Assembly (NCBI RefSeq): GCF_006542765.1
Contig: NZ_SKCD01000005.1
Location: 1 to 64,000 of the forward strand
DNA from: Paenibacillus luteus
GTDB taxonomy: Bacteria > Bacillota > Bacilli > Paenibacillales > Paenibacillaceae
Length of the DNA stretch: 64,000 nt
Direction of reading: 5' to 3'
A model generated the notes under the pieces. The model saw only the letters and a list, made by a program, of their open reading frames with translations. It did no database searches and had not been told where the DNA came from. This document shows positions 17,077 to 26,289 of the stretch, one piece after another (position 1 is the first letter of the stretch; each line of letters opens with the position of its first letter). Made by a program: the position numbers and the translations under genes.

Positions 17077-19755
17077 CTATTTCGCTTCATACCAATTGTC
17101 ACCGAAACTCATATCCGCTTTGAGCGGAACATCCAGCTTAAGCGCTCCTGCCATCACTTCCGGCACCAGCGTCTTCATAAGCTCTAGTTCGTCCGCAGGC
17201 ACCTCGAACACGAGCTCATCGTGTACCTGAAGCAGCATCCGGCTCTTCAGCTTGCGCTCTCGCAGTGCAGCGTCCATATGCACCATAGCCAGCTTGATAA
17301 TATCCGCCGCAGTCCCTTGAATAGGCGTATTCATTGCCGTACGTTCCGCAAAGGAGCGCAAATTAAAGTTTGAAGCGTTGATGTCGTTCAAATATCTGCG
17401 TCGCTCCAGCAGCGTAGCCACATAACCATCTTGGCGTGCTTGCTTCACGATATCGCTCATATATTGACGGACGCCTTTGAATACTTCCTTATAGTCATCA
17501 ATAAATTTCCCGGCCTCTTTACGCGTAATCCCTAGGTTCTGTGATAGGCCAAAATCGCTAATTCCGTATACGATCCCAAAGTTAACCGCCTTTGCGGAAC
17601 GGCGCATATTCGAGTCCACTTCCTCGGCAGACACGCCGAACACGTCCATAGCCGTCTTCGTATGAATATCCATGTCGTTGATGAAGGCTTCTTTCATATT
17701 CTCATCATCGGCAATATGCGCGAGCACACGAAGCTCAATTTGAGAGTAATCGGCTGCAAGAATGGACCAGCCCGGCTCGGACGGCACGAAAGCTTTACGG
17801 ATTTGGCGCCCTTCCTCCAGGCGGATCGGAATGTTTTGCAGGTTAGGGAACTGGCTGCTTAGACGGCCCGTAGCCGCAATCGTTTGGCGGTAATAGGTAT
17901 GCACCTTGCCCGTTTCCTTGCGTACCTCCTTCAGCAGGCCTTCTACATACGTAGACTGCAGCTTGGAGAGCTGGCGGAAATGCAAAATAAGCGGAATGAT
18001 CTCATGGTATGGAGCGAGCTCTTCAAGCACCTCGGCATCCGTCGAATAGCCGGTCTTTGTTTTCTTCTTGGCCGGCAGACCTAGCTTCTCGAACAGAATC
18101 TCGCCAAGCTGCTTTGGAGAACCAATATTAAATTCCGTCCCGGCAAGCTTGTATACGCTGCTTATGATCGTCGTCAGTTGACCCTCCAAATTGCGGCCCA
18201 GCGCTTCAAGCTCCTCCGTTTTCACCTTGATGCCGAGAAACTCCATACCGGCAAGAATACGGGACAACGGATGCTCCATGTCAAAATAAAGCTTGCTCAT
18301 GCCCGTCTTGCTAAGCTCCTCCGTCAACAGAGGAACTAACTGGCGTACGGCTTCGGCCTTCAGTGCCAAATGGCGGTAAAGCGTCTCTGCCTCTGGCACT
18401 TTAAACTTCGCGCCTTTGCCATATACCGATTCATCGGAAGGCAGCGCTGCGAGGCCCTGCTTGTCATTAATGCCGCTTAGCGTCTGGCTTGCTTCCGTCG
18501 GGTCGAGCAAATAAGCGGCAAGCTGCACATCAAATGCGGCGCCTTCAAAGTTAATTCCGCTCCATCTGAGCGCAAGCTCGACCTTATGCTGGTCAAAGCC
18601 ATACTTCGGCTTGTCCGCCTGCTCCAGCCAGTTGCGAAGCTTCGCTGCGAAAGGCTCCTTCACAACGGAATAAGGAAGCGCAAATACCTCGTGCTCCGTA
18701 GCAATCGCAAGACCGATCAGCTTGGCTTGATGCGGATTCTCGCCTATGGCTTCCACGTACAAGCCGTTTTTGTCCGATTGCCCGAGCAGCTCAATCAGAT
18801 TATCCAGAACAGCAGCATCCTTGTCCGATTCAATCACATGGATATTCAGCTCCGCAGCCGCAGCCTGCGCCTGCTCCTCCATATCGCCAGCATCATCGCC
18901 TAGCTGCAGCCGTTCGATCAGCGATTTGAATTCCAGCTTGCGGAACGCCTCAGCCAGCTTCTTGCCGTCATAGCCATCGTAGCGGATTTCCTCGATGCCC
19001 TTCTCCATCGGCACCTCGCGGAAAATCGTCGCCAGACGCTTGCTCATCGTCGCGTCATCCTTGTGATTCTCGATATTTTCCTTGAGTTTTCCTTTCAGCG
19101 TGTCAAGGTTGTCCAGGACACTCTCTACCGAGCCATGCTCATGCAGCAGCTTCAGAGCTGTTTTCTCGCCTACGCCCGGAACGCCGGGAATGTTGTCGGA
19201 CGTATCGCCCATGAGCCCTTTAAGATCAATAATTTGCATCGGCACCAAGCCGTATTTCTCCTGAATCGCCTCTGGCGTATAGAGATCTACCTCGCTGACA
19301 CCCTTACGGGTAACCGCAATGGTCACCTTATCCGACGCCAGCTGCAGCATATCCTTATCGCCAGTGACGACAAATGTTGGTACGCCCTTCTCGTCCGCAG
19401 CTTTGGTCATCGTGCCAATAATATCATCGGCTTCATAGCCGGAAAGCTCATATTGCGAAATGCTGAACGCATTCAGCAAATCCTTAAGAACCGGAAATTG
19501 CTCAGACAACTCTGGCGGCGTCTTTTGCCTGCCGCCTTTATATTCGGTATAGCCTTCGTGGCGGAACGTAATTTTGCCAGCATCAAATGCGACAAGCACA
19601 TGAGTCGGCTTCTCTTGCTCAAGCAGCTTAAGCAGCATGGTCGTAAAACCAAAGATCGCATTCGTGTGCTGCCCCGCCGAATTGGTTAGCGGAGGCATTG
19701 CGAAGAATGCGCGGTAAGCAATACTGTTTCCATCAATAAGCATCCATTTTTCCAT
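17077..19755 (-). CDS. polA: DNA polymerase I
   Basis: An 892-residue protein starting at ATG 19755. The N-terminal 5'-3' exonuclease domain (residues 1-290) has LIDGNSIAYRAFFA, GYEADDIIGT and GLMGDTSDNIPGVPGVGEKTA. In the middle domain the DxE residues of a 3'-5' proofreading exonuclease are not recognisable, as in Bacillus Pol I, so proofreading is probably absent. The polymerase domain shows motif A (ADYSQIELR), motif B (RRSAKAVNFGIVYG) and motif C (QVHDELVFE). It fills gaps during excision repair and removes Okazaki primers. A promoter candidate overlaps the terminator of the upstream EAL gene. Confidence 0.97.
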   Translation of the reverse strand: MEKWMLIDGNSIAYRAFFAMPPLTNSAGQHTNAIFGFTTMLLKLLEQEKPTHVLVAFDAGKITFRHEGYTEYKGGRQKTPPELSEQFPVLKDLLNAFSISQYELSGYEADDIIGTMTKAADEKGVPTFVVTGDKDMLQLASDKVTIAVTRKGVSEVDLYTPEAIQEKYGLVPMQIIDLKGLMGDTSDNIPGVPGVGEKTALKLLHEHGSVESVLDNLDTLKGKLKENIENHKDDATMSKRLATIFREVPMEKGIEEIRYDGYDGKKLAEAFRKLEFKSLIERLQLGDDAGDMEEQAQAAAAELNIHVIESDKDAAVLDNLIELLGQSDKNGLYVEAIGENPHQAKLIGLAIATEHEVFALPYSVVKEPFAAKLRNWLEQADKPKYGFDQHKVELALRWSGINFEGAAFDVQLAAYLLDPTEASQTLSGINDKQGLAALPSDESVYGKGAKFKVPEAETLYRHLALKAEAVRQLVPLLTEELSKTGMSKLYFDMEHPLSRILAGMEFLGIKVKTEELEALGRNLEGQLTTIISSVYKLAGTEFNIGSPKQLGEILFEKLGLPAKKKTKTGYSTDAEVLEELAPYHEIIPLILHFRQLSKLQSTYVEGLLKEVRKETGKVHTYYRQTIAATGRLSSQFPNLQNIPIRLEEGRQIRKAFVPSEPGWSILAADYSQIELRVLAHIADDENMKEAFINDMDIHTKTAMDVFGVSAEEVDSNMRRSAKAVNFGIVYGISDFGLSQNLGITRKEAGKFIDDYKEVFKGVRQYMSDIVKQARQDGYVATLLERRRYLNDINASNFNLRSFAERTAMNTPIQGTAADIIKLAMVHMDAALRERKLKSRMLLQVHDELVFEVPADELELMKTLVPEVMAGALKLDVPLKADMSFGDNWYEAK

Positions 19756-19794
19756 GGGAATCAACACCTTCTTTATGTAGCATACATACCTCTA

Positions 19795-19822
19795 AGTATA
19801 CCACAAAAAGGGCTATTCCCAA
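19795..19822 (-). promoter_or_regulatory. Candidate polA promoter
   Basis: On the minus strand TTGGGA (19822-19817), 16 bp, TATACT (19800-19795). It sits inside and just after the terminator of the preceding gene. Confidence 0.4.
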
Positions 19823-19846
19823 GCATCGCCGCCTTAGGAAAGCCCT
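19804..19846 (-). terminator. Terminator of the GGDEF-EAL operon
   Basis: On the minus strand AGGGCT...AGCCCT with supporting inner pairs forms a hairpin that is followed by UUUUU. Confidence 0.7.
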
Positions 19847-19867
19847 CTCTCTTCGTCATAGGTCCTT

Positions 19868-21082
19868 TTACAGGAAAGCCGCAGGCCTGCCGAGCAAATA
19901 ACCCTGTGCATAAGCAACGCCAAGCTCCCGCACCTTGGCCAGCTCCTCTTCCCGCTCAATCCCTTCCGCAATGATGGCGATGCCCATTTTGGCCGCCAGC
20001 TGAATTAAGGTGTACAGGATATGCTCCTTCATCTCATCCAGATCGATGTTTTGAATGATGGACCGATCCACCTTCAAATAATCCGGACGCAGCTCGATGA
20101 TCGACTGCAGTGACGAGTAGCCTGCCCCCACGTCATCGATCGCGATTTGGTAGCCTTGGCTGCGATAATGCTCCAGCACCTTCTTCACGGACCCAAAATC
20201 AGCAATCGAGCTTCGTTCCGTAATTTCAAACACAACATTATGCGGCGACAGCCGGTGCTGCTCAAGCAAGCTGAGCGTCTGCCCAGGCGAGAAATCCGGG
20301 TCTTCCATGATTTGCGCCATAACATTGATAAACAGCTTCTGTCCCTGTCTCAGCGGGATGCACCCGTCTATCGCCTTCTCCCTTGCCAGCCTGTCGAGCG
20401 AATAGGTCAAGCCTTCTTGCTCTGCAAATTGAAACAGCTCCATTGGTCCCGGAAACCATGTCCGATCCGCAGTCCGAGCTAACGCCTCATATCCGAAAAT
20501 TTCTCCTTGGCTATGCAGTGATACAATCGGCTGATAGACGGGCTCGATGAGCCTCTCTCCGATCAAGCGGTCCAATGCCCGGCGCATTAGGCTGCGCTTC
20601 ATCGCTCCGGCGGACTGACCATGCAAAATCGCTTTTTTCATTACCTCATACCAGATTAAGCCATCCGATAGTCCCGCCCCAACTTCAACGACCGCAACGC
20701 CTACATGCAGCTTTCCTATGGATAAAGATTCTTTCTCGCTGCCCCATTCTTGCGCAAACTGCTGCTCCCAAGCCTCCGTATGCTTATGCGCAAAGTCCAG
20801 CAGCCATTCCTCCAGTTGAACTTGGCTGCCCGCTGGCAGACGCATATGAATGAACAGATCATCCTGCATCCATTGCAGCCCCTCATAAAGCATGGAGCTG
20901 TGAAATACAGCTTCTGCTTCACGTTCTGCAAATTGATGCCATCGCTCTTGAAAAGATGCTGTGCTGCTCCTCTGACTAGCAGCCGTGTGGTGCCAAGACA
21001 AATAGATCATGCCCAAATGGCCCGAACATTCGTTTTCCGCATCAGTTGTCTGTCCTAACTCCCGAAGTTGTCTCACGTTCAC
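19868..21082 (-). CDS. EAL-domain c-di-GMP phosphodiesterase
   Basis: A 404-residue protein. The start is the GTG at 21082, which overlaps the stop of the upstream GGDEF gene (GTGA). The longer open frame upstream lies inside that gene and is not used. The first ~160 residues are a variable sensory or linker region rich in Trp and Gln. The EAL domain follows: EALAR signature, INVMAQ (metal-binding Asn), FEITERS, IAIDDVGAG (the DD motif), YLKVDRS, AEGIE and AQGYLLGRP. All catalytic positions I know appear intact, so it should hydrolyse c-di-GMP. No transmembrane segment is visible. It is translationally coupled to a putative diguanylate cyclase, so the pair sets the level of one messenger. Confidence 0.9.
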   Translation of the reverse strand: MNVRQLRELGQTTDAENECSGHLGMIYLSWHHTAASQRSSTASFQERWHQFAEREAEAVFHSSMLYEGLQWMQDDLFIHMRLPAGSQVQLEEWLLDFAHKHTEAWEQQFAQEWGSEKESLSIGKLHVGVAVVEVGAGLSDGLIWYEVMKKAILHGQSAGAMKRSLMRRALDRLIGERLIEPVYQPIVSLHSQGEIFGYEALARTADRTWFPGPMELFQFAEQEGLTYSLDRLAREKAIDGCIPLRQGQKLFINVMAQIMEDPDFSPGQTLSLLEQHRLSPHNVVFEITERSSIADFGSVKKVLEHYRSQGYQIAIDDVGAGYSSLQSIIELRPDYLKVDRSIIQNIDLDEMKEHILYTLIQLAAKMGIAIIAEGIEREEELAKVRELGVAYAQGYLLGRPAAFL

Positions 21083-22584
21083 TTTCGTTCCTCTCCATGA
21101 TGCATTCCTATTATTTGGTCCATGACATAGACGCTTCCTTTTCGGGCCTTTGCTTGTTTCTTCAGCTTGGCTGCAAGGCGAGGAATATCCTCCGCAGCAA
21201 GCGGGACTTCCCCATCCCACAGCATAAGCGACAAGGAGAGTGTCACGCCCTCCTGTTCCACGAGATTGCCATGCCGATCCTCAACCGTCGTGACCTCCAC
21301 GCCGCCATAGAAAGCCTTGATGCCTTCATCGAATCTCTCGATCAGAGTCTGGCATAACAACTCTGCGTATTCCGTGCCCGTAACCGCAATGAAGTCATCT
21401 CCACCGATATGCCCGATAAAATCGCCGTTCCCGTCAAACCGCTCACGCTCTCTGCGCAATAAGTCAGCTACGTACCGGATAAGGTCGTCCCCCAGTCCAA
21501 AACCAAAGAAATCGTTGTACCATTTAAAATAATCCAAATCCGCATAGATGACAGCAAACGGCTTCTTTAGCGTAATACGCTGCTGCAGCTCATGCTGAAT
21601 CTCCTCATTGCCAGGCAATCCCGTTAGAGGATTGGCGGTTCGAGCCGCCTCTGTCCGCAGCGTAGTAATGCACTCCAGTATGGAGCGGATGGAAGCCGCG
21701 CCGGCCATCTGGCCTTCTTTTGTAATAAGAACGACGTCATAGAGCTGAGAGAAATCCCTTGCCATCGCCAGTTGGGATACATATTCAACAGGAAGCTGCT
21801 CGTCAACAATCAGTGGTTGATTATTCATAATCCGATCTACCGGCCTATTCCAGTAAAGCGGCAACCCGAATTGTCCCGCCAGCATTTGATGGAGCTTTTC
21901 TTTCATCAATATCCCGATTGGCCGACCTTGGTCAACGATGACCGCACCCTGTGCCTTCGCGTTCGTATCGAACAGGTAAGCGACCTCCGATACTCTAGCC
22001 CGTGCTGGAAAAATGGGAAATGGAACGGCCAGCGTACCAATCCTTACACTCTTCCCCTGCAACTGAGGTTCGATCGTCTGCGGTTCAATCGCCTTGCGCA
22101 TATCGCCATTTTGTCTCCCGATCTCATGATGCTCCGTCCCAATCGGAAGGTTATAGGCGCTCTGCTCCATGGCATCCATTAACATCCGGAAAATAACCGT
22201 TTCTGAAGAGCGTCCCGTTGCGGGTGGAAATGCCACCGCCGATCCAAGACTGACCTCCACATCCTTATCTTCACCTGGCTTGCTTGCCGCTTTAGCCCAG
22301 GCCGCCCGGAGCTTGCTGTTCAAGCGCTCCTGCGCTTTCTCGATCAGCTTGTCGATGGGCTCATCCTTCGGCTGCCTGGCGAATAAATAAAAATTTTCCC
22401 ATTCCAACCGCTGGCGCCATGCCATTCTAGGTTCTTCGCTTTCCCAGAGCTGCAGCACAGACTCGGAAGCCGCGTTTCCTATACGGAATCGAACATAAAT
22501 GACGCCAATGCCGCCGTCATGCCAGTGCTGCTTAATGCTGCGGACCATGTCCCGATTGAATAAACCAACCCCAACCTCATCCAT
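21079..22584 (-). CDS. CBS-GGDEF protein, diguanylate cyclase-like (GGDDF variant)
   Basis: A 501-residue cytoplasmic protein. ATG 22584 follows GAGGGG by six bases; a TTG at 22605 is less likely. An N-terminal region of unknown fold is followed by a CBS-like pair at about residues 200-330 (GAVIVDQGRPIGILM ... LYDVVLITKEGQMAGAAS). The GGDEF domain is C-terminal: NPLTGLPGN, YADLDYFKWYND and IGGDDF in place of GGDEF. The Glu-to-Asp change keeps an acidic residue, so activity is possible but not certain. No RxxD inhibitory site is seen before GGDDF. The CBS module resembles that in the chemotaxis-type protein at 27391-28668. A perfect Spo0A-box heptamer lies about 105 nt upstream. Confidence 0.85.
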   Translation of the reverse strand: MDEVGVGLFNRDMVRSIKQHWHDGGIGVIYVRFRIGNAASESVLQLWESEEPRMAWRQRLEWENFYLFARQPKDEPIDKLIEKAQERLNSKLRAAWAKAASKPGEDKDVEVSLGSAVAFPPATGRSSETVIFRMLMDAMEQSAYNLPIGTEHHEIGRQNGDMRKAIEPQTIEPQLQGKSVRIGTLAVPFPIFPARARVSEVAYLFDTNAKAQGAVIVDQGRPIGILMKEKLHQMLAGQFGLPLYWNRPVDRIMNNQPLIVDEQLPVEYVSQLAMARDFSQLYDVVLITKEGQMAGAASIRSILECITTLRTEAARTANPLTGLPGNEEIQHELQQRITLKKPFAVIYADLDYFKWYNDFFGFGLGDDLIRYVADLLRRERERFDGNGDFIGHIGGDDFIAVTGTEYAELLCQTLIERFDEGIKAFYGGVEVTTVEDRHGNLVEQEGVTLSLSLMLWDGEVPLAAEDIPRLAAKLKKQAKARKGSVYVMDQIIGMHHGEERK

Positions 22585-22687
22585 CCGAATCCCCTCGATT
22601 GACAATCGTCTATTTCCGTTGCTTTGTGTATAACTTTACCAGCCATTTGTGAAGTAAGATGCATAAAAGCATTAACTTTCGGTAAAA

Positions 22688-22694
22688 TTCGACA
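22688..22694 (-). promoter_or_regulatory. Candidate Spo0A box upstream of the CBS-GGDEF gene
   Basis: TGTCGAA on the minus strand, perfect to the 0A-box core, about 105 nt before the start codon. The same core followed by TTT occurs at the same distance before the CBS chemotaxis-type gene (28766-28760). Confidence 0.4.
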
Positions 22695-22718
22695 TTTTCT
22701 TAGTTCTTTCGTCATATA

Positions 22719-22755
22719 TAAAAAAGACCATCTAAGTCATTTCTCTTAGATGGTC
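22719..22755 (-). terminator. Terminator of the pst-phoU operon
   Basis: Stem GACCATCTAAG / CTTAGATGGTC (22726-22736, 22745-22755) with an 8-nt loop and a U-run on the minus strand. Confidence 0.85.
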
Positions 22756-22776
22756 CTCCATTTGGGCGTTTAATGG

Positions 22777-23439
22777 TTATACATTCAAATCCGGCCTATT
22801 GCCGGTAACGAGGTACACGACGCTCTCGCCGATGTTCGTCGCATGATCGCCAAACCTCTCCAGGTAACGGCCAACGAAGCTGAGCAGCGAAGATTGTGTG
22901 ATATTACGGGGATTTTCCATCATAAGCGAATACAGCTCACGTGTGATTTGTCCATACAGCGCATCGACCTGATCGTCATCCTTCGCCATCTTATAGGCCA
23001 AATCCACATTTTCTTGAATGAATGATTGAATGGATTCATACGTCATCAGCTGTACGATCTCCGCCATGCGCGGCAAATCGATAAGCGGCTTAATGAGCTC
23101 CTGCCCTTCGAGGCGCAGCACGACTTTGGCGATATCCACGGACAGATCGCCCATTCGCTCCAAATCACTGGCGATCTTAAATGCGGACAATATCCGGCGC
23201 AAATCCTTCGCCACCGGCTGCTGGGTTGCGATCAGTTTCGAGCCGATCTCCGTAATTTTTTCTTCCATTTGATTTAGCGACGGATCATTCACAATTACTT
23301 GCTTCGCACGGGCCACATCAACGGATTTTAATGCTTCCATCGATTCAACGAGCGCCTTCTCCACAAAAGTTCCCATATCAATAAGCAAATTATGAAGATG
23401 TTCAAGTCCAAGATCAAATTCCTTACGCGTGGTCATCAC
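22777..23439 (-). CDS. phoU: PhoU, phosphate signalling regulator
   Basis: A 220-residue all-helical protein made of two similar halves. Each half has the metal-binding E-x3-D-type helices seen in PhoU (KIASDLERMGDLSVDIA in the first half, VGRYLERFGDHATNIGE in the second). PhoU links the Pst transporter to the PhoR kinase and damps both uptake and signalling when phosphate is sufficient. AGGAGG is a little far (11-14 bases) from the GTG/ATG pair at 23439/23436; either may be used. It is the last gene of the pst operon and is followed by a strong terminator. Confidence 0.95.
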   Translation of the reverse strand: MMTTRKEFDLGLEHLHNLLIDMGTFVEKALVESMEALKSVDVARAKQVIVNDPSLNQMEEKITEIGSKLIATQQPVAKDLRRILSAFKIASDLERMGDLSVDIAKVVLRLEGQELIKPLIDLPRMAEIVQLMTYESIQSFIQENVDLAYKMAKDDDQVDALYGQITRELYSLMMENPRNITQSSLLSFVGRYLERFGDHATNIGESVVYLVTGNRPDLNV

Positions 23440-23557
23440 AGCGGCATTCCTCCTAAAGGTTGGTCAAGCGCGCTTGCATTCTGCTTGCAAGCCTATCATT
23501 GCTCATGCGTACATACATGGTTTGAATGCCGTCCTATGATGCCTGAAGTGCGGCTGC

Positions 23558-24313
23558 TCAGCCGAAGCGTCCGCTAATATAATCCTCGGTGCGCTGATCG
23601 GTCGGGTTGGAGAACAGCTTCTCCGTATCCGAATATTCAATCACCTCGCCATTGAGGAAAAATACGGTTTGGTTCGATACGCGCGCAGCCTGGTGCATAT
23701 TGTGGGTAACCATAACAATGGTGTACTTATCCTTCAGCTCTTGGGCAAGCTCCTCGATTTTCAGCGTGGAAATCGGGTCAAGCGCAGAAGTAGCCTCGTC
23801 CATCAGCAAAATATTCGGGTTTACTGCAAGCGCGCGTGCAATACACAGACGCTGCTGCTGTCCACCGGACAGTCCGAACGCGGAACGCTTCAAGTGATCC
23901 TTAACCTCTTCCCACAGTACAGCGGACTTCAAGCTGGTTTCAACGATCTCATCGAGCTCGCGCTTACTTGTAATGCCATGCAGGCGGGGGCCGTAAGCTA
24001 CGTTGTCGTAGATTGATTTCGGGAACGGGTTCGGCTGCTGGAATACCATGCCTACCTTTTTGCGAAGCGTCTCTACGTCAACCTCATTCGAATAGATCTC
24101 CGTACCGCCGATTGCTATTCCGCCTTCAATACGTGTGCCGGGAATCATGTCATTCATACGGTTCAGCGTCCGAAGCAGCGTTGATTTGCCACAGCCGGAA
24201 GGTCCGATAAATGCCGTGATGGCCTTCTCCGGAATCGTTAGCGATACATCCTTCAAAGCGTGGAAAGCGCCGTAGAACAAATTCAATTTGTTAATATTAA
24301 TAAGTGCTTCCAT
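23558..24313 (-). CDS. pstB: PstB, phosphate ABC transporter ATPase
   Basis: A 251-residue ABC ATPase: Walker A (GPSGCGKST) near residue 33, Q-loop VFQQPNPFP, signature LSGGQQQRL, Walker [13 protein letters not shown] and switch His in [10 protein letters not shown]. The [12 protein letters not shown] stretch is typical of PstB. It drives high-affinity phosphate uptake together with PstA, PstC and PstS, all encoded directly upstream. Confidence 0.97.
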   Translation of the reverse strand: MEALININKLNLFYGAFHALKDVSLTIPEKAITAFIGPSGCGKSTLLRTLNRMNDMIPGTRIEGGIAIGGTEIYSNEVDVETLRKKVGMVFQQPNPFPKSIYDNVAYGPRLHGITSKRELDEIVETSLKSAVLWEEVKDHLKRSAFGLSGGQQQRLCIARALAVNPNILLMDEATSALDPISTLKIEELAQELKDKYTIVMVTHNMHQAARVSNQTVFFLNGEVIEYSDTEKLFSNPTDQRTEDYISGRFG

Positions 24314-24358
24314 TTCGTATTCCTCCTAAAATGTGTGTGCTTCCGCTTGCTATTTTCG

Positions 24359-25234
24359 TTAAACGTTCTTCTGATACTTGTTGCGAAGCAAAATCGCCGA
24401 GAAGTTCATCAGCAGCAGAAGCGCGAGCAACACGATAATACCGCTGGCTGCCAGCTCCTTAAACTCCAGCTGAGGCTTGGAGAGCCAGTTGTACACTTGA
24501 ATCGGAATTACGGTAAACGAATCCTTGAGGCCATCCGGCAGAAAGGCAACGTAGGTCAAAGCTCCAATCATAACGAGCGGTGCCGTCTCGCCGATTGCGC
24601 GCGACATCGCCAGAATGACACCCGTCAATACGCCGGGCAGGGCGGATGGCATAACGGAACGGTAGACCGTTTGCCACTTGGTTGCGCCGAGCGCAAACGA
24701 AGCATCGCGGCGTGATTTCGGTACCGCGCGAATCGCTTCCTGCGCCGATACGATAATAATCGGAAGCACAAGCAGCGTCATCGTAAGCGCGCCGGCAATT
24801 AGGCTGCGATCAAGCGAGAGAAGACGCACGAATAGCGTTAAGCCCAAGATGCCGTACACGATTGAAGGAACGCCAGCCAGCGTACTGATATTGAGCTGGA
24901 TGATGCGGGTAATGCGGCCCTTCTTTGCATATTCCTCGAGATAAATCGCTGCTCCGACGCCGAAGATGAAAGAGATTGGCGCCATGATCAGCAACATGTA
25001 GATCGTACCGACAAGCGCAGACTTCATCCCCGAGCCATCCGCCTTGCGGGATGGAAAGTTCGTGAATAGGTCCGGCTGCAGGCGGGCAATGCCATCAACC
25101 AATATATCTACGATTAACGCGCAAAGCGCGAGAACGCCAATCGAAGTAGCAATGACGAACAAAATATGGAGATACCAATCGGTTTTGCGTCTATTTGCGA
25201 TTTGCTTGCGGTTCGCATCTTGAAATATGTTCAT
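24359..25234 (-). CDS. pstA: PstA, phosphate ABC transporter permease
   Basis: A 291-residue protein with six transmembrane segments. The permease EAA-type loop is at AIRAVPKSRRDASFALGATKWQ, then MPSALPGVLTGVILAMSRAIGETAPL, typical of PstA. The start is ATG 25234, preceded by GGGAGG inside the last codons of pstC; the upstream in-frame extension overlaps pstC and is not used. It forms the channel together with PstC. Confidence 0.96.
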   Translation of the reverse strand: MNIFQDANRKQIANRRKTDWYLHILFVIATSIGVLALCALIVDILVDGIARLQPDLFTNFPSRKADGSGMKSALVGTIYMLLIMAPISFIFGVGAAIYLEEYAKKGRITRIIQLNISTLAGVPSIVYGILGLTLFVRLLSLDRSLIAGALTMTLLVLPIIIVSAQEAIRAVPKSRRDASFALGATKWQTVYRSVMPSALPGVLTGVILAMSRAIGETAPLVMIGALTYVAFLPDGLKDSFTVIPIQVYNWLSKPQLEFKELAASGIIVLLALLLLMNFSAILLRNKYQKNV

Positions 25235-25235
25235 C

Positions 25236-26186
25236 CTAGTACTCCTCCCTGAATTTTCTTGCAATGTACTGGGCAAGAATATTGAGCAGGAATGTAATGA
25301 CGAACAGCGTCATGCCGACCGCAAAGATCGATCCGTACTCAATCGTTCCGTGCGGTGTATCCCCGAGGCTCACCTGTACGATATAAGCCGTCATCGTCTG
25401 AATGCTCTCCAGCGGATTAACGGTCATGTTCGGCGTCGAGCCTGCGGCTACCGTTACGATCATCGTCTCCCCGATCGCACGGGAGAACGCTAGCACCGCC
25501 GATGCTACGATACCGGAGAACGCAGCGGGCACAACGATTTTCAAAGCAACCTCAAACCTTGTCGCGCCTAGCGCATAAGCGCCGTCCCTCAAGCTGCGCG
25601 GTACAGAAGACATCGCATCCTCACTAAGCGAGGAAACCATTGGAATAATCATGATGCCGACAACGATACCGGCACTAAGTGCATTAAATACTCCCGCACT
25701 GTGAAAAATACTTTGAATAAGCGGTGTTACTAGGCTAAGCGCAAAGTAGCCGTATACGATGGTCGGAACGCCGGCAAGCACCTCAAGAATCGGCTTAACG
25801 ATCTTGCGTACCCGCTTTGGCGCATATTCCGATAAGTAAATGGCGCTCGCTAGACCGAGTGGAATAGCGACTAGGCAAGCGATAAACGTAATCATAAGCG
25901 TGCCGGAAAGAAGCGGAAGAACGCCGAAGCTTTTTGGCGGGATTAACGGTGACCATTTGGTCCCAAACAAGAAATCAAAAATCGGTATTTTCTGAAAGAA
26001 TTGATACGTTTCCGAGATGAGTGTGACGACAATTCCTATCGTTGTAAGCACGGAAACCGAAGCGCATAGAAACAACAGGATAGGCATCACTTTATTCATG
26101 ATGCTTACGCGTTTATTTTTGAAATCATAAATTTCCTTGCTAGCTGTTTGAGCCTTGCTAACCGTTTGTAACCCTTGGCCTGGCAT
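25236..26186 (-). CDS. pstC: PstC, phosphate ABC transporter permease
   Basis: A 316-residue protein with a cytoplasmic N-terminal tail of about 30 residues and six transmembrane segments. The permease loop is at [23 protein letters not shown], followed by [30 protein letters not shown] precedes the ATG. It is separated from pstS by about 100 bases that hold a hairpin, an arrangement that favours higher expression of the binding protein. Confidence 0.96.
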   Translation of the reverse strand: MPGQGLQTVSKAQTASKEIYDFKNKRVSIMNKVMPILLFLCASVSVLTTIGIVVTLISETYQFFQKIPIFDFLFGTKWSPLIPPKSFGVLPLLSGTLMITFIACLVAIPLGLASAIYLSEYAPKRVRKIVKPILEVLAGVPTIVYGYFALSLVTPLIQSIFHSAGVFNALSAGIVVGIMIIPMVSSLSEDAMSSVPRSLRDGAYALGATRFEVALKIVVPAAFSGIVASAVLAFSRAIGETMIVTVAAGSTPNMTVNPLESIQTMTAYIVQVSLGDTPHGTIEYGSIFAVGMTLFVITFLLNILAQYIARKFREEY

Positions 26187-26235
26187 TGCGGCGTCCCCCT
26201 TCTTGCCTTTACAATTCGTTTACATATGTGCCGAG

Positions 26236-26270
26236 AAAAATGTGATGTCCCTCGAGACACCACATTTTTT
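26236..26270 (-). terminator. Intercistronic hairpin between pstS and pstC
   Basis: Minus-strand AAATGTGGTGTC and GACATCACATTT arms (one mismatch) end in five U residues. It probably acts as a partial terminator or mRNA stabiliser that raises pstS over pstCAB. Confidence 0.6.
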
Positions 26271-26289
26271 TCGTCCTGCGTTTTGCTGC

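Noticed and set aside
21083-21220. N-terminal extension of the EAL protein
   Set aside because: It lies wholly inside the upstream GGDEF gene; the GTG at 21082 gives a standard 4-base overlap and follows a purine-rich site.
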